From assembly GCA_024687845.1 (NCBI GenBank), contig JAILEL010000072.1, positions 1 through 5,842 on the forward strand: 5,842 nucleotides of DNA, read 5' to 3'. This document shows positions 1 to 5,078 of this stretch, one piece after another (position 1 is the stretch's first letter; each line of letters starts with the position of its first letter). Below the pieces are notes generated by a model. It was not told the DNA's origin and did no database searches. It saw nothing but the letters and a program-made list of their open reading frames with translations. The DNA comes from Eubacterium sp. (GTDB taxonomy: Bacteria; Bacillota_A; Clostridia; Lachnospirales; Lachnospiraceae). Made by a program: the position numbers and the translations under genes.

Positions 1-269
1 ACCTACTTGTGCGACATAAACCTCATCAGACACTGTACCTACTAAAGTTTTCTTACCATAAGGATTAGATTCTGTATCATTCTCATCAAATCCATCTGGA
101 GCCACATCGGAATTAATTCCGATAGCCTTCAAAGCATTTCCGGAACCTGCGGTTCCAGCTGCGTTTACTTTCATTGACAGCCCACTTGACATAGATCCTG
201 TTACCACAAGCGCTGCGGCCATCACAATGGAGATAAAACGCGACTTCATACTTCCTTTCTTTCTCATTT
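1..269 (-). CDS. Secreted protein, N-terminal part, frame broken in signal peptide (partial)
   Basis: The gene runs off the left edge. The best start is the ATG at 269-267, just behind an AGAGGGTGG ribosome binding site at 274-282. From it the frame reads MRKKGSMKSR and then hits TGA after about 15 codons. A second frame, open from about 237 to base 1, continues FISIVMAAALVVTGS and on through KVNAAG. Removing one CG from the CGCGCG tract at 239-244 joins the two into a textbook signal peptide: basic n-region, hydrophobic core and a possible cleavage site near VNA-A. The mature part seen so far is acidic and Gly/Ser/Asn-rich, with GFDENDTESNPYG and LVGTVSDEVYVAQVG. I do not recognise a family; a cell-surface or extracellular protein is inferred. 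The break could be a real frameshift, a variable tract or a sequencing error. The downstream frame has an internal ATG at 222, but with no ribosome binding site and no basic n-region. Confidence 0.65.
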
Positions 270-273
270 TACC

Positions 274-282
274 ACCCTCTCT
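274..282 (-). promoter_or_regulatory. Ribosome binding site of the secreted protein
   Basis: On the minus strand this reads AGAGGGTGG, four bases before the ATG at 269. It fixes that ATG as the start even though its frame closes soon after. The GGTGGT part can also pair (with one G-U) with AACCATC at 334-340, the first arm of the leader hairpin, so sequestration is possible. Confidence 0.7.
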
Positions 283-302
283 TTTTTCTTTCTTAATGCA
301 AC

Positions 303-340
303 AAAAAACCACCAGATATAATATCCTATATCTGATGGTT
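303..340 (-). terminator. Hairpin plus T-run in the leader (attenuator or terminator)
   Basis: Read on the minus strand, AACCATCAGATATA (340-327) pairs with TATATCTGGTGGTT (320-307): 13 Watson-Crick pairs, one mismatch and a 6-nt loop. The stem is followed at once by a T-run (308-303), the form of an intrinsic terminator. A second outer pairing, TTAATGC (352-346) with GCATTAA (299-293), could extend the fold. It lies between the leader promoter and the ribosome binding site of the secreted-protein gene, which suits an attenuator. It could instead be the distal terminator for transcripts from the GH31 gene. The A/T tract at 351-362 would also give a T-run for plus-strand transcripts. Confidence 0.6.
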
Positions 341-430
341 ATATGGCATTAAAATTTTTTTTGGAATACGCAAAAAGACATAGTTATACTGAGATGAATC
401 AATCTGAACTGAATCTGCTCTATTCAACAT
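326..430 (-). CDS. Possible 34-aa leader ORF
   Basis: A short frame opens at ATG 430-428 and closes with TAG at 328-326. It starts MLNRADSVQIDSS and ends RIPKKILMPYNHQI. Its strength is the AAGGGGG ribosome binding site at 439-445, eight bases before the ATG and better than that of the following gene. A promoter-like TTGACA lies about 60 bases upstream. The stop codon falls in the loop of the terminator-like hairpin, so a ribosome finishing this ORF would cover the first arm of the stem. That is how leader peptides control attenuators, but no run of one amino acid codon points to a sensed substrate. I recognise no family. It could be a chance ORF. Confidence 0.35.
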   Translation of the reverse strand: MLNRADSVQIDSSQYNYVFLRIPKKILMPYNHQI

Positions 431-438
431 AACATACG

Positions 439-445
439 CCCCCTT
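439..445 (-). promoter_or_regulatory. Ribosome binding site of the leader ORF
   Basis: On the minus strand this is AAGGGGG with eight bases to the ATG at 430. Such a purine run at the right distance is the main reason to take the 34-codon ORF seriously. Confidence 0.45.
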
Positions 446-464
446 CCCATAACCCTTGACGTTA

Positions 465-493
465 ACTTTACATATATTCTCACCAAATGTCAA
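465..493 (-). promoter_or_regulatory. Sigma-70/SigA-like promoter for the secreted-protein leader
   Basis: The minus strand has a perfect -35 TTGACA (493-488), a 17-bp spacer and TAAAGT (470-465, four of six matches to TATAAT). Transcription would begin near 457, giving a leader of about 190 nt that contains the small ORF and the hairpin. The weak -10 leaves some doubt. Confidence 0.5.
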
Positions 494-516
494 TAATTCT
501 TCTTCAATAAACTAGC

Positions 517-766
517 AAATCCCAGTATTTGAGTTACTATTCACGGTTAACTCAAAAAACACTCTTAAGTCCACATCGCATAAAGCTTATATGCGATGTT
601 CTATTGCTGCTCACGCAGCACTGAATCGTGTTTTTTGAGTTCCTGCTTCGCAGGTATTATGAGATATAATATGAAAAACAAACTGCAAGCAGTTGTTTTT
701 CAATTATATCTCATAAACCGTGAATAGTAACGTTTTTGACATTAAATCAATCAAATACTGGGATTT
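517..766. repeat. Cloverleaf-like nested inverted-repeat element (MITE or structured RNA)
   Basis: This stretch is built from perfect inverted repeats. Outer stem: 517-532 with 751-766 (16 bp, AAATCCCAGTATTTGA). Next stem: 533-548 with 716-731 (16 bp, GTTACTATTCACGGTT), after a 19-nt bulge at 732-750. Inside sit three branches. Branch one is 549-562 with 628-641 (14 bp, AACTCAAAAAACAC), carrying hairpins 573-582/590-599 (ACATCGCATA) and 605-610/615-620 (TGCTGC, loop TCAC). Branch two is 642-646/650-654 (CCTGC, loop TTC). Branch three is 657-670/703-716 (TTATGAGATATAAT) with an inner stem 674-686/689-700. Neighbouring stems abut with almost no unpaired bases. No protein is encoded. Perfect pairing on this scale fits a young palindromic mobile repeat whose transposase is elsewhere; a structured RNA is the alternative. 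It starts 5 bp past the GH31 stop, so it may also protect or end that transcript. Confidence 0.8.
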
Positions 767-770
767 ATTC

Positions 771-2711
771 TTAGAATCTCTCAAAAACTGGCATATAGTC
801 AAGAGGTGCATCTACTTCTATATATTCACCTGAGCTTGTTATTATCCTGCCTGAATCACAGCTTTTCCACTCTCCATGTGGCAGGTAAACATTTCTGGTA
901 CGTGCCTTATAGGCTGTTACGGGAGCTACAAGATACTTCGAACCGAACATATATTCATCCTGTATCTTCCAGCAGTTCTCATCATCCGGATATTCGAAAA
1001 ACAGTGCTCTGATAAGAGGAAGCCCTGTCTCCATCGTTTCCTTCATTGCTTTGGAAATGTATTCCTTCATGCTTTCTCTTATATCGAGATACTTTTTTAA
1101 TATCTCATATACTTCTTCACCATAGCTCCAGAGTTCATTTGGGGCACCGCAGAAGCAGAAGCCTCCACCGTGGTCTTTATCGGTCACCAGCTCAGGGACA
1201 TGAGGAAGTCTGTCTCCATGCATTCTGAGAATCGGTGTAAAGCAGGCCCACTGATACCATCTCACAAGCAGTTCTCTAAATTCATCATTATCTACGAAAC
1301 CATCATAGAATCCTCCTGTATCAGATATCCACCAGGGGATTCCTGCGATTCCCATATTAATTCCATTTATCAGCTGATGCTTCATCTCAGTGAAGGTGCT
1401 CTGAACATCTCCACTCCATACAAGCGCTCCGTAGCGCGGGCTTCCAACCCATGCGCATCTAAGAAGATTAAGCGGTGCTTCCTTTCCATCTTTGGTCTGT
1501 CCATCGTAAAGCATTCTCGCATGCATTCTGGAATAGAAATTACCTGTTTCAACCACTGGTCCTATATATTGACGATAGTGGTCATAGTCAGTAACTGAAT
1601 ATTCAGGTTCAGCCTCATCCAGCCAGTACATATCAATACCATACTGTCCATAGTTTTCCTTTAGAATCTTGTACCCGAATTCTCTTGCCTTAGGATTCGT
1701 GGAATCAAAGAAATGCATCTTTCCAAAAAAGTCCATCGTTGCATTAATTCCTCGATCTGTTCTTATCAGGAATCCATTTTCTTTTAAGTCTTTATAATTC
1801 TTTGACCTGGAATCTACAGTCGGCCAAACTGATACCATGACCTTTGTTCCCATCTGGGCAAGCTCATCAACCATAGCCTGTGGATCTGGCCAATACTCAG
1901 GATCGAAGGACCAGTCTCCCTGATAATCCCAATGGAAGAAATCAATTACGATAACGTCCAGCTTTATTCCGCGTCTCTTATATTCACGAGCAACCTCAAG
2001 AAGCTCATCCTGAGTTCTATAGCGGAGCTTACACTGCCACAGTCCCAGAAGGTCATCTGATATTGGCGAAGCATGTCCCGTTACTTCAGAATAGTTTGAT
2101 ATTATTTCAGCCGGAGTATCAGCTGCAGTTATCCAGTAATCAATACACTTTGTAGATTCAGCTTTCCATTCAGTTACATTCTTTCCAAAGGTCACAGAAC
2201 CTATAGCCGGATTGTTCCACAGGAATCCGTAGCCTGCGGATGACAGAACAAATGGAACTGAAATCTGTGAATTGCGTGGCGCAAGTTCAAGAGTCATTCC
2301 TTTAAGATCATATTCAGAATCTCTATACTGCCCCATGCCATGAAGAATCTCATCTTGTGGCTCAAAAGTTAGTATCGTTTTGAAACTATCTGCCAACGAA
2401 TTCATCTTTACATATCTTGCCTTCTTATGAAGAGCCCATGGATAAAACTTTTCTTCAAGGATAGATTTTTGCTTATAGGAAAAGCGTAGTCTGCCCTCAT
2501 CTGTTATGTCGCATCTGATACCCTCACATTCAATGAAGTTATCCCCCGTCATACATTCATATTCATCAACTGGAACATCAAGTGCCCAGTTTTCTTCCGG
2601 CAGCTTACTTAGAACAGTCGCTCTTACCCTGAGCCCACGCCCCCAGGCTTCAATCTTTAGTATTTCATCTTCATTATATATAGTTATTGAATTTTTACTT
2701 ACTTCTACCAA
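771..2711 (-). CDS. Glycoside hydrolase family 31 (alpha-glucosidase/alpha-xylosidase type)
   Basis: A 646-aa retaining alpha-glycosidase that removes terminal alpha-linked sugars from oligosaccharides. Residues 1-210 form the N-terminal beta-sandwich, with the typical EAWGRGLRVRAT near 21-32. The TIM barrel follows from about 220, with DVIVIDFFHWDYQGDWSFDP at 252-271. The nucleophile is Asp365 in MYWLDEAEPE; the general acid is Asp435 in WSGDVQSTF. WWISDTGG (460-467) and RMHGD (496-500) are further active-site signatures. A short C-terminal beta domain follows 590. There is no signal peptide, so it is cytoplasmic and would act on imported oligosaccharides; no transporter is in view. It starts at TTG: an in-frame TAA lies 18 bases upstream, AGGGGGG sits 6 nt before the TTG, and the first internal Met is residue 54. 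It is second in an operon behind a secreted protein. WLD-x-x-EP around the nucleophile recalls xyloglucan alpha-xylosidases, but substrate cannot be settled from sequence. Confidence 0.96.
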   Translation of the reverse strand: MVEVSKNSITIYNEDEILKIEAWGRGLRVRATVLSKLPEENWALDVPVDEYECMTGDNFIECEGIRCDITDEGRLRFSYKQKSILEEKFYPWALHKKARYVKMNSLADSFKTILTFEPQDEILHGMGQYRDSEYDLKGMTLELAPRNSQISVPFVLSSAGYGFLWNNPAIGSVTFGKNVTEWKAESTKCIDYWITAADTPAEIISNYSEVTGHASPISDDLLGLWQCKLRYRTQDELLEVAREYKRRGIKLDVIVIDFFHWDYQGDWSFDPEYWPDPQAMVDELAQMGTKVMVSVWPTVDSRSKNYKDLKENGFLIRTDRGINATMDFFGKMHFFDSTNPKAREFGYKILKENYGQYGIDMYWLDEAEPEYSVTDYDHYRQYIGPVVETGNFYSRMHARMLYDGQTKDGKEAPLNLLRCAWVGSPRYGALVWSGDVQSTFTEMKHQLINGINMGIAGIPWWISDTGGFYDGFVDNDEFRELLVRWYQWACFTPILRMHGDRLPHVPELVTDKDHGGGFCFCGAPNELWSYGEEVYEILKKYLDIRESMKEYISKAMKETMETGLPLIRALFFEYPDDENCWKIQDEYMFGSKYLVAPVTAYKARTRNVYLPHGEWKSCDSGRIITSSGEYIEVDAPLDYMPVFERF

Positions 2712-2717
2712 TGCTAT

Positions 2718-2724
2718 CCCCCCT
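2718..2724 (-). promoter_or_regulatory. Ribosome binding site deciding the TTG start of GH31
   Basis: AGGGGGG on the minus strand, six bases before TTG at 2711. Because no ATG or GTG is available in frame nearby, this site is what identifies the rare start codon. Confidence 0.8.
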
Positions 2725-2729
2725 AACCT

Positions 2730-3443
2730 TTATTTCACATTTTTAAGCTTTCTAAGAAAAGAATCCTGTCTTTGGTACTGAAGCTTTGAAAACTTCACCG
2801 AATCCTTTGTCTGATAATTCGACATAATAAGTCCAAGTCCTATGCTGACCGGTAATATCCTATTATCATAACAACAATTGTCTTTTTTTTCGACAAATGA
2901 ATGCACATAGGTATGCTTATTTAATTTCTTGTTAAATCTATATATCGTAACATGCTTTCTGTACATACCATCTGAATCCTTTTTAAGAATAGTGCGTATT
3001 ATCTCTTTGGTCTTCGGATTATACTCAGCATCACGTTTCCATCCAGCCTTTCTATATTCATTTTCATCCTGCACTTTAAATCCAAAGGAATTAACACGAT
3101 TATTCTTTTTATTATAATAAAATATCGTATAACATATTTCCCCAGGATTTACTTTTTGATTGGAGACAAATACTGACTTTTTTTCAGTATTTATGTATCT
3201 GCATATCATTTCCGGGATACCATCACGGTTTATATCCTTTAGACAGCTTTCCTGATACTGTACTATTTTTTTCTTTGATTTTTTTACACTTTCTGTTAAT
3301 GCATTGTAATAAGCCTTATACAGCTTTCTTTTATTATATTTTCCAGCCGCCTCAACTTCATAAGCACCAAAGCTCTGGATGAAAAATGCTAACACCAGCA
3401 ATATAGCTTTCAAAAATGCTACATATTTCTTTAATTTCCCCAT
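2730..3443 (-). CDS. Small secreted protein with D-x-N-x-D-G-x-P-E motif, unknown function
   Basis: A 237-aa basic protein with a signal peptide: n-region MGKLKKY, hydrophobic core about 8-27, probable cleavage near VEA-A (32/33). The mature part begins with a short helix-like stretch (KLYKAYYNALTESVKK), then LKDINRDGIPEMI at 69-80. That Asp/Asn-rich loop is the form of calcium-binding or FG-GAP/VCBS-like loops and is common in secreted proteins of Lachnospiraceae, usually after a stretch like the one here. The rest is rich in Lys and Tyr with alternating beta-like strands (VTIYRFNKKLNKHTYVHSF). The ATG at 3443 is chosen because AAGGTGG lies five bases upstream; a TTG at 3461 would place that site inside the gene. 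It is first in an operon with GH31. Function unknown; an extracellular or wall-associated role is inferred from the signal peptide alone. Confidence 0.85.
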   Translation of the reverse strand: MGKLKKYVAFLKAILLVLAFFIQSFGAYEVEAAGKYNKRKLYKAYYNALTESVKKSKKKIVQYQESCLKDINRDGIPEMICRYINTEKKSVFVSNQKVNPGEICYTIFYYNKKNNRVNSFGFKVQDENEYRKAGWKRDAEYNPKTKEIIRTILKKDSDGMYRKHVTIYRFNKKLNKHTYVHSFVEKKDNCCYDNRILPVSIGLGLIMSNYQTKDSVKFSKLQYQRQDSFLRKLKNVK

Positions 3444-3448
3444 AAATA

Positions 3449-3455
3449 CCACCTT
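3449..3455 (-). promoter_or_regulatory. Ribosome binding site of the small secreted protein
   Basis: AAGGTGG on the minus strand with five bases to ATG 3443. It selects this ATG over the TTG 18 bases upstream and leaves a signal peptide with a normal short basic n-region. Confidence 0.75.
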
Positions 3456-3490
3456 TCCCAATACTTTCTCCGGCTACTATCTAAGCATCT

Positions 3491-3508
3491 TTATTCTTTA
3501 TAGAATAA
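3491..3508. repeat. Short hairpin in the 5' leader of the minus-strand operon
   Basis: TTATTCT (3491-3497) and AGAATAA (3502-3508) form a 7-bp perfect stem with a 4-base loop. It lies between the predicted start of transcription (about 3521) and the ATG at 3443. It is all but one A-T per arm, so weak as RNA; it could equally be a dyad operator. Confidence 0.3.
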
Positions 3509-3527
3509 GAGATGGCATACAAGCATA

Positions 3528-3556
3528 ATTATACTATTTAAGAATAGATGGAACAA
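3528..3556 (-). promoter_or_regulatory. Promoter for the secreted protein-GH31 operon
   Basis: The minus strand has a perfect -10 TATAAT (3533-3528), a 17-bp spacer and TTGTTC (3556-3551) as a weak -35 with three of six matches. The start of transcription would be near 3521, giving a leader of about 78 nt before the ATG at 3443. Confidence 0.5.
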
Positions 3557-3566
3557 GAAAATATAT

Positions 3567-3595
3567 TTGTAAATATAGTGACATTTCGTTATAAT
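3567..3595 (+). promoter_or_regulatory. Promoter for the plus-strand membrane protein-birA operon
   Basis: TTGTAA (3567-3572, four of six), 17 bp, then a perfect TATAAT (3590-3595). Transcription would start near 3602, inside the short palindromic repeat that follows. It stands back to back with the minus-strand promoter, with about 10 bp between the two -35 boxes. Confidence 0.55.
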
Positions 3596-3599
3596 GAAT

Positions 3600-3628
3600 A
3601 CTATTCATGGTTAACTCAGAATAGTTAC
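3600..3628. repeat. Probable deletion remnant of the cloverleaf element ends
   Basis: ACTATTCATGGTTAACTCA (3600-3618) matches the left inner end of the large repeat (536-554) at 18 of 19 bases. GAATAGTTAC (3619-3628) then matches its right end (722-731) except for one or two bases. So both termini are present with about 170 bp of interior missing. The piece itself forms a 7-bp hairpin (ACTATTC/GAATAGT) with a 12-base loop containing GTTAAC. It covers the predicted start of transcription of the plus-strand operon, so it would sit at the 5' end of the mRNA. A chance or regulatory palindrome is the alternative. Confidence 0.55.
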
Positions 3629-3657
3629 TTATCTTTCAGAAAGGAATCTGCCTACTG

Positions 3658-4197
3658 ATGAATTATCATGTTAAAAAAAGCAGACGCACGAGATTTACTT
3701 ACAGGTTTGTAGGAATTTCAATTTTTGTACTTTGTGGTTCCCAGGTTGTTCTTTTTGCTATGGGATATGGTCAAACTCATAAAATTGCTACCTTTATTGC
3801 TTTCGCATTTGCGCTTTATGGTGCTTATATTTTTATCAATTCCTTCCGTGGCTCTGCTTATGATATAGATTATGAATTCCAAGAGAAGGAATTTGTGGTT
3901 CATACTAAATATGGAGACAAGACCTATACCTATGAACAGATTACCGATCTGAATCAGATTATCCCGGAAAATGAATTTCTTTATAGCATCATTCAGATTT
4001 ATGTTGGTAAAAAGCAGTATATTCTTCCTTTTTCTTATAAGAAGGAAGTTGCTGACAAAATATATGCATTTCTTAATGAGAGAGTAACAACCAGAACTAT
4101 TCTCTCAGAAAACCTTGAAGCATTAATCGCCGAGAGTAAAAAAGAGCAGGCTGAAAAGAAGGAACTAGAAGACAAAAACAAAGAAGTAAAAGAATAA
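3658..4197 (+). CDS. Two-helix membrane protein of unknown function
   Basis: A 179-aa protein with a basic N-terminus (HVKKSRRTRF), two hydrophobic helices at about 17-36 and 43-62 joined by a short loop, and then a soluble domain of about 85 residues. From 68 on this reads as alternating beta strands (YDIDYEFQEKEFVVHTKYG, QIYVGKKQYILPF) ending in a helix, which would suit a bacterial PH-like (YcxB/bPH) fold; that is a resemblance only. The last 25 residues are almost all Lys and Glu and probably helical or disordered. The soluble part should face the cytoplasm by the positive-inside rule. AGAAAGGA at 3638-3645 is the likely ribosome binding site, though 12 bases from the ATG is rather far. 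It leads a probable operon with birA 53 bp downstream. No catalytic motif is seen and I do not recognise a named family. Confidence 0.85.
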   Translation: MNYHVKKSRRTRFTYRFVGISIFVLCGSQVVLFAMGYGQTHKIATFIAFAFALYGAYIFINSFRGSAYDIDYEFQEKEFVVHTKYGDKTYTYEQITDLNQIIPENEFLYSIIQIYVGKKQYILPFSYKKEVADKIYAFLNERVTTRTILSENLEALIAESKKEQAEKKELEDKNKEVKE

Positions 4198-4250
4198 AAA
4201 CTGAGGGAATAAGAATATAAAACAATAAGAAAAGAGATGGCATTAAACCT

Positions 4251-5078
4251 ATGAATAGACAGAAGCTCGAATCACTTATTACATCTAAAATTGTTTCAGA
4301 CATCAAGATATATGACGAAGTAAGCTCAACAAATGATATTGCAAAAGAATACAGCAGAAATAAGCAGGGAGATATCCCTGCTCTGTTTATATCCGAAATC
4401 CAGACAGCAGGTCGTGGTCGCCGCGGAAGAGTCTGGGATTCGCCTCCCAATACCGGGATATGGATGTCATATCTATTCAAATCTAATCTGAAGCCCGAGC
4501 TGATTCCCGCTGTTACGCTGCTGTCCGCATATTCTATTGCCAAAGCAATTAACTCCTATACGATCATGCATTCAATTCATAATCTCGATATTAAGATCAA
4601 ATGGCCTAATGATATAGTCATTAATTCTAAGAAAATATGCGGCATACTTACGGAGCTTGTCAGCTCCACTGGTCCCGAAAATGAAAACTACATAATCTCA
4701 GGAATAGGAATAAACGTTAATACTGACCACTTCAGTCCCGAAATCAGTGATGTAGCAACTTCCCTGCTAATAGAATCCGGTTCTAAATGGTCCAGAGAAG
4801 AGCTTATCTGCTATATACTTACAAATATATCCAGATGCATTATAGAATATGAAAAATGTGAAAATCTGGAATTCCTTCTTGATGAATATAATAACATGCT
4901 GATCAACAAGGAGCGTGAAGTCATTCTTTCCAGTGCTAATACAAGCCTGCCGGAAGGTCGCTACCTCTGTCATGGAATTGATAAAACCGGCGCACTGATA
5001 GTTGAAGATAAAAATAAAAACCTCATACCGATAACTTCCGGAGAAGTCTCGGTACGAGGCATATATGGTTATGTGTGA
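4251..5078 (+). CDS. birA: Biotin-[acetyl-CoA-carboxylase] ligase, monofunctional type
   Basis: A 275-aa biotin-protein ligase. It makes biotinyl-5'-AMP from biotin and ATP and transfers biotin to a lysine of biotin carboxyl carrier proteins (acetyl-CoA or pyruvate carboxylase, decarboxylase pumps) in the cytoplasm. Landmarks: SSTN at 25-28, the biotinyl-AMP loop GRGRRGRVW at 54-62, KWPNDI at 117-122, KKICGILTE at 127-135 with the conserved lysines, and GIGINVN at 151-157. A C-terminal SH3-like domain covers about 225-275. The catalytic domain begins almost at residue 18, so the winged-helix DNA-binding domain of about 60 residues found in bifunctional BirA is absent. It should therefore not repress biotin genes by itself. 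The start follows AAGAGATGG at 4232-4240; the ATG inside that site is in another frame and closes at once. The stop overlaps the end of the convergent MATE gene by 10 bp. Confidence 0.96.
   Translation: MNRQKLESLITSKIVSDIKIYDEVSSTNDIAKEYSRNKQGDIPALFISEIQTAGRGRRGRVWDSPPNTGIWMSYLFKSNLKPELIPAVTLLSAYSIAKAINSYTIMHSIHNLDIKIKWPNDIVINSKKICGILTELVSSTGPENENYIISGIGINVNTDHFSPEISDVATSLLIESGSKWSREELICYILTNISRCIIEYEKCENLEFLLDEYNNMLINKEREVILSSANTSLPEGRYLCHGIDKTGALIVEDKNKNLIPITSGEVSVRGIYGYV
5069..5078. other. Tail-to-tail overlap of birA and the MATE gene
   Basis: The last codons of both genes share ten bases. With no intrinsic terminator visible here, transcripts of each gene must run into the antisense strand of the other, or end by factor-dependent termination. 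Confidence 0.8.

Larger units (their letters stand above)
431..770. other. Intergenic region without protein genes
   Basis: This gap follows the GH31 stop codon. It holds the structured repeat at 517-766, the promoter-like pair at 465-493 and the leader ribosome binding site at 439-445. About 20 bp (494-516) remain unexplained. I see no tRNA, CRISPR repeat or convincing intrinsic terminator for the GH31 gene apart from the outer stem of the repeat. Confidence 0.7.

Noticed and set aside
326..340. Hammerhead ribozyme core suggested by CTGATGG-like sequence near 332
   Set aside because: The core needs CUGAUGA followed by GAAA with three stems around it; only a partial match on one strand is present.
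517..766. CRISPR array, tRNA or rRNA explanation for the repeated sequence
   Set aside because: The repeats are inverted, not spaced direct repeats, and no tRNA arm consensus (such as GGTTCGAATCC) or rRNA-like segment is present.
1170..1598. A 142-codon plus-strand frame inside the GH31 gene
   Set aside because: It lies antisense to the catalytic core of a gene with intact motifs, has no ribosome binding site and resembles no protein.
3444..3461. TTG at 3461 as the start of the small secreted protein
   Set aside because: The AAGGTGG ribosome binding site (3449-3455) would lie inside the gene; the ATG at 3443 sits five bases from it and gives a normal signal peptide.
3507..3519. AAGAGATGGCAT shared between 3507-3519 and 4232-4243
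   Set aside because: Twelve bases, one copy serving as a ribosome binding site; too short and low in complexity to claim a repeat.
4097..4543. A 148-codon minus-strand frame across the membrane protein and birA genes
   Set aside because: It is the mirror of two well-supported plus-strand genes; its leucine-rich look comes from reading Lys/Glu codons backwards.
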